Positions 1 through 4,910 of a stretch of DNA of 6,184 nt are shown one piece after another; positions within the stretch are counted from its first letter, which is position 1; each line of letters starts with the position of its first letter. Source of the DNA: Chloroflexota bacterium. GTDB lineage: Bacteria > Chloroflexota > Anaerolineae > Promineifilales > Promineifilaceae. The notes beneath the pieces are model-generated. The model was not told where the DNA came from. It saw only the letters and a list, made by a program, of their open reading frames with translations, and did not search any database. Where the stretch lies: the NCBI GenBank assembly GCA_024278255.1, contig JAJRTP010000538.1:1-6184 (forward strand). Reading direction: 5' to 3'. A program made the position numbers and the translations under genes.

Positions 1-30
1 CAACTAAGTTGTAAAACAGTTGCACCCCTT

Positions 31-50
31 ATTTGCGGTTAGCCGCAAAT
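31..50. repeat. Near-perfect palindrome in the rpoB leader
   Basis: Arms ATTTGCGG (31-38) and CCGCAAAT (43-50) are exact inverted complements around TTAG. As RNA this gives an 8-bp stem with a four-base loop. The sequence after it (CTTAAATT) is only a weak T-tract, so it is a poor intrinsic terminator. It could be the end signal of an upstream gene, a leader hairpin of rpoB, or a dispersed palindromic repeat. The palindrome is seen; its role is not known. Confidence 0.6.
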
Positions 51-93
51 CTTAAATTCCAATGCAAATCTAATGGTTTGCCAAGAAGGGAAC

Positions 94-97
94 AGGG
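94..97 (+). promoter_or_regulatory. Ribosome binding site of rpoB (AGGG)
   Basis: AGGG sits nine bases before the ATG at 107. A second purine-rich run (AGAAGGG, 84-90) is too far upstream to be the primary site. The bases between site and start are AT-only near the ATG (TTAATTAA at 99-106), which should keep the start codon free of structure. Confidence 0.65.
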
Positions 98-106
98 ATT
101 AATTAA

Positions 107-3100
107 ATGGCAAAATTACCAACCAAAAATTATGCACGTATGACCGATCCGCTGGCATTGCCGTCATTGATTGACATTCAGCTAGATTCTTTCAAACAGT
201 TTATTGAAGAAAGTTTGTCTGAATTGTTTAATGAGATTTCTCCCATCGAGAGCTTTAATGGCAATCTGAAGCTGTTTTTCCCCAGTAAACGGCCGGAGGT
301 AGAAGGATTTGATCTGAAATACTGGTTTGGTGAACCCAAGTACACGGTGGAAGAGTGTGTGGAGCGGGATATGAGCTATGCGGCCCCGCTGCATGTGAAG
401 GCGATGCTCTACAGCACGGATCTGGATCAGCCCATTGTGCAGGAAATTTTTATGGGAGATTTTCCCTTAATGACGCCGGCCGGTACTTTCATTATCAATG
501 GAACGGAACGGGTGGTGGTCAGCCAGTTGATCCGTTCTCCCGGCGCTTACTTTGAGGTACAGGAAGAACGCACGACGGGACGGCCGTTAGCCATGGGCAA
601 ACTCATCCCGGACCGCGGCGCCTGGATGGAGTTTGAAACACGCAAAACTGATTACATCACCGTCAAATTTAACCGCAAGCGCACCGTACCGGTCACTTTA
701 TTCTTACGAGCCATGGCCGCCATTGATGACGGCTTGGACAATCCGCTTATTAAAGAAGGGACTGATGAAGAACTCCTGGCCCTTTTTGAAGATGTGGATA
801 CCAACAGCGAACATCTTTACATCCAGGGCAGCATTGAGCAGGAACCGGCCTGGGATGATCCTAAGAAAACAGTGGCCCAGCAAGCGTTGATTGAGTTTTA
901 CAAACGGATGCGTCCGGGCGACCCGCCTACACTGGATAATGCGACGCAATTTTTCCGGGAACAGTTATACGATCCGCGCCGCTATGATCTGGCGCGGGTG
1001 GGCCGTTATAAATTGAATAAGCATCTGGATTTGAATGATATTGTACCCCTGGAGCATCGCACGATTACGCAGCATGACATTGTGCGGCTGGTTAAGCGGA
1101 TGGTCCGTATTAACAATGGCGAACTTGGCCCGGATGATATTGATCATTTGGGTAATCGCCGGGTAAAAACGGTAGGCGAACTGCTTCAGGCTAAACTGCG
1201 TGTGGGCTTGCGCCGTATGGAACGGGTGGTGCGGGAACGTATGTCTATCCGGGATAGCGATTCGGTGACGCCGGTAACGCTGATTAATATTCGGCCGGTG
1301 GTAGCAGCCGTGCGCGAGTTCTTTGGCAGTTCGCAGTTGAGCCAGTTTATGGAGCAGGCGAATCCGCTGGCGGAGTTGACGCATAAGCGGACGTTGTCGG
1401 CGCTGGGGCCGGGTGGTTTGCGCCGGGAACGGGCCGGGTTTGAGGTGCGTGATGTGCATCATAGTCATTACGGCCGTATCTGCCCCATCGAGACGCCGGA
1501 AGGGCCGAATATTGGTTTGATTGGCCGGTTGGCTAGTTACGGCCGTGTCAACAAATACGGCTTCATTGAGACGCCCTACCGCAAAGTCAAAAACAAACTG
1601 CCCGTCGGTGATGAACTGCTGGGCCATGATGCCTTCAAAAATATCGTAGACCCGGATAGCGGCGAGATCATCGTCGGGGCCGGCGAGGAAATCCTTAAGA
1701 AGCACATCAAAGCCATGAAAAAGGCAAAGCTGGACGAAGTGGAAGTGACGCCTTTTGTCACTGACGAAATTTTCTACATGTCGGCAGACGAGGAAGATCC
1801 ATACAGTATTGCCCAGGCCAGCGCTCACCTGGATGACAAAGACCAGTTTGAAGATAAACGGGTGGCTGCCCGGCGTAACCAGCAGTTCCGTTTTGCCTCA
1901 GTGCAGCGGATCGATTACATTGATGTGGCGCCCCGCCAGATTGTGGGGATTTCCGCCGCGTTGATTCCTTTCCTGGATCATGACGATGCCAACCGCGCCC
2001 TGATGGGTTCCAATATGCAGCGTCAGGCCGTCCCTTTGCTGCAGCCCGATGCCTCCGTGGTTAGTACAGGGATGGAGCAGCAGGCAGCGATTAACTCTGG
2101 TCAGATTATTGTGGCTAAGGAAAATGGCGAAGTGATCAGCGTCACCGGTGACAAGATTGTGACGGTAGGGGATGAAGGTACGCACGTTTACAATTTGCGT
2201 AAATATGAACGATCCAATCAAAGCACCTGCATTGACCAACGGCCTACTGTAAGGAAAGGGCAGCGCGTCCGGGTCGGTGATGTTTTGGCGGATTCGTCCT
2301 CTACGGAATTTGGCGAACTGGCTTTAGGTCAGGACGTATTGGTGGCTTTCCTTTCCTGGGAAGGTGGCAACTACGAAGATGCTATTCTGGTCAGTGAACG
2401 GATGGTGCGGGAGGATCAATTTACTTCGGTGCATATCGAGAAGCATGAAGTAGAAGCCCGTGACACCAAACTTGGCCCGGAAGAAATTACTTATGATATT
2501 CCCAACGTCAGCGAAGATTCTCTGAAGGATTTGGATGAGCGAGGCATTATCCGCGTGGGCGCCGATGTGAACGAATTGGACATCCTGGTGGGCAAAATTA
2601 CGCCTAAGGGTGAAAAAGAACTTAGCCCGGAAGAGAAGCTGCTGCGGGCTATCTTTGGCGATAAGGCCCGCGAAGTGAAGGATTCCAGCTTGCGGATGCC
2701 GCACGGTTCCCGCGGTAAAGTAGTGGATGTCCACGTCTTTGACCGCCAGCATGACCGGGATTTACCGGCCGGGGTAGAGACGATGGTGCGTGTCAGCGTA
2801 GCTGAACGACGTAAACTGTCGGTAGGTGACAAGATGGCCGGCCGTCATGGTAATAAGGGTGTGATTTCCATGATTGTGCCGATTGAAGATATGCCATTCC
2901 TGGATGATGGGACGCCGATTGATATTATTCTCAGCCCGCTGGGTGTGCCCGGCCGGATGAATATCGGCCAGGTATTGGAAACACATCTGGGTTGGGCGGC
3001 CTCCCGTTTGGGCTTCCGGGCGATCACGCCGGTGTTTGACGGCGCGCAGGAAATTGAAATTTCGGCAGAGTTGGCTCGCGCCTGGTTGTTGGAATATGCC

Positions 3101-4048
3101 TGGCAAACGGCCGTAGACTGGGCCTGGGACTGGCTCGAAGAGATGGATTACGACCTGGAGCAGTTAGAAGATGATGATGAAGCTCGGCGCCTCTTTGTTG
3201 TCGGCTGGTTGGGTGAAGAAGGGTATGACATTGAACAACTGGAAACGGATGAATGGTACGCTAAATATGCTGTCACCCGTGAATGGCTGCGGAACGAAGA
3301 GATAGACCCGGACATGGTTTTGCCGGACAGAGAAACTGCCCAGACCATGCGTAAAAAGGATTGGGCGCCTTTGCTGGAACCTGCTATTGAGGCTTGTACA
3401 CGTATGTGGTATACGCATATTCTGGAAAAATATGGCGATGAACTGCCGAAGGAACTGCACGTTGATCCCCGTAAAACGGATGTGGAAGAGCTGCAACGGC
3501 TGGCGAATCAGATTACTGTCCTGACCCATCTGCCGCTGCCTATTTTGGGCAAGGAAAAATTGATTGACGGGAAGACGGGACGGCCGTTTGACGAGCCGGT
3601 TACCGTGGGTAAAGTGCATATGTTGAAGCTGGCCCATCTGGTTGAAGACAAGGCCCATGCCCGTTCTACCGGCCCGTACTCGCTGGTAACGCAGCAGCCA
3701 TTGGGTGGTAAGGCCCAGTTTGGCGGCCAGCGTTTTGGCGAGATGGAAGTGTGGGCGCTGGAAGCGTATGGCGCGGCGCACACCTTGCAGGAAATGCTGA
3801 CGGTTAAATCGGATGACGTTATTGGCCGGGTGAAGACGTATGAGTCCATCGTCAAGAATGAGCCGATTGAGGAACCGGGCGTTCCGGCTTCTTTCCGTGT
3901 GTTGGTGAAGGAGCTGCAAAGCCTGGGTCTGGCTGTGGAAGCAGAGACAGAATCGGGTGAAATGGTGCGTTTTGGCAAGGAAGATGACAAGCGAAATCGC
4001 CGTTATGCTGGCACGGGGTTGATGGATTTAGCTCGTGGACGACGCTGA
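107..4048 (+). CDS. rpoB: DNA-directed RNA polymerase subunit beta
   Basis: This is the beta subunit of bacterial RNA polymerase, which with beta-prime forms the active-site cleft; it is cytoplasmic and essential. The 1313-residue product is complete. The N-terminus (RMTDPLALPSLIDIQLDSF, from residue 11) is the usual beta start and fixes the ATG at 107. Protrusion and lobe fill roughly residues 20-400, without the large lobe insertion of E. coli. The rifampicin region is 407-434, exactly 100 below E. coli numbering. The fork segment CPIETPEGPNIGLI follows. The catalytic region has DKMAGRHGNKG with K909 and K917 (E. coli K1065 and K1073) and DKAHARSTG with H1184 (E. coli H1237). The C-terminal segment that packs on beta-prime begins near LEAYGAAHTLQEML. 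Two insertions, at about 496-550 and 981-1153, are described separately. A terminator follows the gene and rpoC does not. Identity is certain. Confidence 0.99.
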   Translation: MAKLPTKNYARMTDPLALPSLIDIQLDSFKQFIEESLSELFNEISPIESFNGNLKLFFPSKRPEVEGFDLKYWFGEPKYTVEECVERDMSYAAPLHVKAMLYSTDLDQPIVQEIFMGDFPLMTPAGTFIINGTERVVVSQLIRSPGAYFEVQEERTTGRPLAMGKLIPDRGAWMEFETRKTDYITVKFNRKRTVPVTLFLRAMAAIDDGLDNPLIKEGTDEELLALFEDVDTNSEHLYIQGSIEQEPAWDDPKKTVAQQALIEFYKRMRPGDPPTLDNATQFFREQLYDPRRYDLARVGRYKLNKHLDLNDIVPLEHRTITQHDIVRLVKRMVRINNGELGPDDIDHLGNRRVKTVGELLQAKLRVGLRRMERVVRERMSIRDSDSVTPVTLINIRPVVAAVREFFGSSQLSQFMEQANPLAELTHKRTLSALGPGGLRRERAGFEVRDVHHSHYGRICPIETPEGPNIGLIGRLASYGRVNKYGFIETPYRKVKNKLPVGDELLGHDAFKNIVDPDSGEIIVGAGEEILKKHIKAMKKAKLDEVEVTPFVTDEIFYMSADEEDPYSIAQASAHLDDKDQFEDKRVAARRNQQFRFASVQRIDYIDVAPRQIVGISAALIPFLDHDDANRALMGSNMQRQAVPLLQPDASVVSTGMEQQAAINSGQIIVAKENGEVISVTGDKIVTVGDEGTHVYNLRKYERSNQSTCIDQRPTVRKGQRVRVGDVLADSSSTEFGELALGQDVLVAFLSWEGGNYEDAILVSERMVREDQFTSVHIEKHEVEARDTKLGPEEITYDIPNVSEDSLKDLDERGIIRVGADVNELDILVGKITPKGEKELSPEEKLLRAIFGDKAREVKDSSLRMPHGSRGKVVDVHVFDRQHDRDLPAGVETMVRVSVAERRKLSVGDKMAGRHGNKGVISMIVPIEDMPFLDDGTPIDIILSPLGVPGRMNIGQVLETHLGWAASRLGFRAITPVFDGAQEIEISAELARAWLLEYAWQTAVDWAWDWLEEMDYDLEQLEDDDEARRLFVVGWLGEEGYDIEQLETDEWYAKYAVTREWLRNEEIDPDMVLPDRETAQTMRKKDWAPLLEPAIEACTRMWYTHILEKYGDELPKELHVDPRKTDVEELQRLANQITVLTHLPLPILGKEKLIDGKTGRPFDEPVTVGKVHMLKLAHLVEDKAHARSTGPYSLVTQQPLGGKAQFGGQRFGEMEVWALEAYGAAHTLQEMLTVKSDDVIGRVKTYESIVKNEPIEEPGVPASFRVLVKELQSLGLAVEAETESGEMVRFGKEDDKRNRRYAGTGLMDLARGRR
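1325..1408 (+). other. rpoB: Rifampicin-resistance-determining region of RpoB
   Basis: Residues 407-434 match E. coli cluster I (507-534) without gaps. The rifampicin contacts Q413, H426 and S431 (E. coli Q513, H526, S531) are present. The position equal to D516 is glutamate (E416, codon 1352-1354), and that equal to R529 is threonine (T429, codon 1391-1393). Other differences are A418, A422, L424 and L430. D516 and R529 lie in or near the drug pocket, so intrinsic susceptibility may differ. That effect is inferred. Confidence 0.85.
1592..1756 (+). other. rpoB: RpoB insertion 1: beta-prime-like module (residues 496-550)
   Basis: In E. coli RpoB, about four residues separate ETPYRKV from VTDEI. 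Here the same landmarks (ending at V494 and starting at V551) are 56 residues apart. The extra stretch reads like a motif familiar from beta-prime: IVDPDSGEIIVGAGEEI, then a lysine-rich helix and DEVEV. Compare the beta-prime pattern DP.TGE.I....I.......V.VRS. Small modules shared between beta and beta-prime are known as lineage-specific insertions in polymerase. The resemblance is recognised by eye and the homology is inferred. Confidence 0.65.
3047..3565 (+). other. rpoB: RpoB insertion 2: Trp-rich tandem-repeat region (residues 981-1153)
   Basis: Between PVFDGA (ends at residue 980) and DGKTGRPFD (begins at 1154) lie 173 residues. E. coli has about 23 here, and Thermus, as I recall, an intermediate number. 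The segment holds ten tryptophans between 993 and 1101: 993, 999, 1005, 1007, 1009, 1034, 1050, 1060, 1086 and 1101. Three tandem units begin at W1009, W1034 and W1060. The first two share the pattern WL.EE.YD(L/I)EQLE.D followed by a helix-like stretch; the third is more diverged. The reading frame is unbroken and standard RpoB resumes at VTVGKVHMLKLAHLVEDK, so this is a genuine insertion and not a frameshift. Its role is unknown. Confidence 0.85.
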
Positions 4049-4049
4049 T

Positions 4050-4081
4050 CAGTATTCAGTAAGCAGTTTTCAGTAATCAGT
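4050..4081. repeat. Heptamer tandem array CAGTNNN (4 full units plus CAGT)
   Basis: CAGT recurs at 4050, 4057, 4064, 4071 and 4078, an exact 7-bp period. The intervening triplets are ATT, AAG, TTT and AAT. The array begins two bases after the rpoB stop codon, and its last unit runs into the terminator stem. It resembles the short tandemly repeated heptanucleotides known from cyanobacterial intergenic regions. Confidence 0.75.
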
Positions 4082-4118
4082 GGCCTGGTTTTCCCGAATG
4101 GGGAGCCAGGCCTTTTTT
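4082..4118 (+). terminator. Intrinsic terminator of rpoB
   Basis: GGCCTGG (4082-4088) pairs perfectly with CCAGGCC (4106-4112). The stem extends inward through TTCCC (4091-4095) against GGGGA (4100-4104), closing on a GAAT tetraloop. Six T residues follow at 4113-4118. It begins 33 bases after the rpoB stop codon, so rpoB mRNA should end here and not continue into a downstream rpoC. Confidence 0.92.
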
Positions 4119-4121
4119 GTT

Positions 4122-4142
4122 GGACGATTTGGCAAATCGTCC
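4122..4142. repeat. Perfect 21-bp palindrome between terminator and methyltransferase
   Basis: The ten-base arms GGACGATTTG (4122-4131) and CAAATCGTCC (4133-4142) are exact inverted complements around one central G. It lies three bases after the terminator T-tract and three bases before the GGAG ribosome binding site of the next gene. It could be a dispersed REP-like palindrome, an operator, or an RNA hairpin next to the start. The symmetry is seen; the role is open. Confidence 0.7.
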
Positions 4143-4154
4143 TCTGGAGCGGCC

Positions 4155-4796
4155 ATGATTGAGAAGACGATTTCTACGGCAACGGCCCGCCGGCTGTATG
4201 ATTGGTTGGGGCGCAGGCATGATGTAGGGGAGCGGTATGAGCGGCTGGCGAAGGAGCGGGGGCTGGCGCTGCTGGATTTGGCGCCAGGGCAGGCGGTGTT
4301 GAATGTGGGGGTGGGGACGGGTAAGGAGCAGCAGGTTTTGGAAACGGCCGTATCCCCCCATGGTCTGCCGGTTGCCCTGGATATTTCCCGTAAAATGCTG
4401 CAAATTACCCGCGAACGAGCCGGGCATACCCGCCTGTGCGAAGCAGACATTCACGCTTTACCTTTTGCTTCGGCCAGTTTTGACCGGCTGTTTTGTACCT
4501 ACGTGCTGGATTTGATCCCTCTGGCCGATCTGCCGGGGATTTTGGGGGAATTTCATCGGGTGCTGCGGCGGGACGTCCGTATGGTGCTGGTGTCGCTGAC
4601 GGAAGGAGTGGATCGGGGTAGTAAGTTGGTGGTCGGGGTGTGGACGGCCGTTTATCAGATTTCCCCGGTGGCTTGTGGCGGCTGTCGTCCCTTACACATG
4701 GAGAAGATGGTGGTGCAGGCTGGCTTTCGGGATGTTACCCGTGAGGTTGTGGTGCAGATGGGTGTGCCGAGTGAGGTGGTTACGGCCGTCGCCTGA
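4155..4796 (+). CDS. Class I SAM-dependent methyltransferase, Methyltransf_11/UbiE-like, substrate unknown
   Basis: The 213-residue product has a Rossmann-type SAM-binding fold. The glycine motif VLNVGVGTGKE is at 48-58, the acidic end of strand 2 is in VALDIS (D76), and the adenine-side motif is EADIHALPF (97-104, D98). Strand 4 is FDRLFCTYVLDLIP (109-122). The layout resembles small soluble methyltransferases such as UbiE and bacterial phosphatidylethanolamine N-methyltransferase (PmtA), but no specificity motif can be named. The loop before strand 5 normally reads L(K/R)PGG; here it is LRRDVRMVLVS. A CGGC motif lies at 174-177. The ATG at 4155 is chosen because GGAG (4146-4149) lies five bases upstream; in-frame starts further upstream fall inside the rpoB terminator. 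Third codon positions are rich in G. With a strong terminator upstream and no clear promoter, expression may be low or driven by readthrough. Confidence 0.88.
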   Translation: MIEKTISTATARRLYDWLGRRHDVGERYERLAKERGLALLDLAPGQAVLNVGVGTGKEQQVLETAVSPHGLPVALDISRKMLQITRERAGHTRLCEADIHALPFASASFDRLFCTYVLDLIPLADLPGILGEFHRVLRRDVRMVLVSLTEGVDRGSKLVVGVWTAVYQISPVACGGCRPLHMEKMVVQAGFRDVTREVVVQMGVPSEVVTAVA

Positions 4797-4835
4797 TACG
4801 CCATTTCCCTTATTCCATTCCGTTCCCATCTCGTG

Positions 4836-4841
4836 TACAAT
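4836..4841 (+). promoter_or_regulatory. Possible -10 box for the Ig/peptidase gene
   Basis: TACAAT matches the sigma-70-type -10 consensus at five of six positions and lies in the spacer after the methyltransferase, 69 bases before the next start codon. The best -35 at 17-bp spacing is TTCCAT (4813-4818), which is poor. A separate TTGTCA (4846-4851) is a better -35-like hexamer but has no good -10 at the right distance. Confidence 0.3.
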
Positions 4842-4865
4842 ATTCTTGTCAGGCAGGGCATATTT

Positions 4866-4900
4866 ACCGAATACCGATAACCGTTTACCGACAACCCCAT
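4866..4900. repeat. Heptamer tandem array ACCGNNN (five 7-bp units)
   Basis: ACCG begins at 4866, 4873, 4880 and 4887, an exact 7-bp period, with variable triplets AAT, ATA, TTT and ACA. A fifth, diverged unit ACCCCAT fills 4894-4900. The array ends on the base before the AGGAGG ribosome binding site, so it forms the 5' leader of the next gene. It has the same design as the CAGTNNN array at 4050 but a different fixed tetramer. Confidence 0.75.
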
Positions 4901-4906
4901 AGGAGG
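4901..4906 (+). promoter_or_regulatory. Strong Shine-Dalgarno site (AGGAGG)
   Basis: A full AGGAGG lies four bases before the ATG at 4911. The in-frame TAA at 4878-4880, with no start codon between it and 4911, fixes this start. The fixed start shows that the protein has no N-terminal signal peptide. Confidence 0.85.
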
Positions 4907-4910
4907 ACAG

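Noticed and set aside
1..25. Tail of an upstream gene such as rplL ending at TAA 5-7 or 12-14
   Set aside because: Too few codons are present to recognise a C-terminus in any frame.
20..74. Sigma-70-type promoter for rpoB in the leader (TTGCAC or TTGCGG with AT-rich hexamers)
   Set aside because: No -35/-10 pair with both acceptable sequence and 16-18-bp spacing was found.
965..1828. Long open frame on the minus strand inside rpoB (287 codons)
   Set aside because: It lies opposite a certain rpoB sequence, shows no recognisable domain, and is rich in Arg, His and Gln as expected of an antisense shadow.
3164..3919. Minus-strand open frame of 251 codons opposite the 3' part of rpoB
   Set aside because: Fully antisense to conserved RpoB coding sequence, with no plausible domain and no ribosome binding evidence.
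4080..4154. Upstream GTG (4080) and ATG (4098) as starts for the methyltransferase
   Set aside because: Both lie in the rpoB terminator hairpin or its edge and would add 25 or 19 residues unlike any methyltransferase N-terminus. ATG 4155 has a ribosome binding site.
4263..4287. Inverted repeat CTGGCGC / GCGCCAG inside the methyltransferase gene
   Set aside because: Seven-bp arms in GC-rich coding DNA are expected by chance, and there is no T-tract or regulatory context.
4287..4321. G-quadruplex-like G-tracts in the methyltransferase gene
   Set aside because: The tracts encode the glycine-rich SAM motif using GGG codons in a G-rich gene, so coding explains them.
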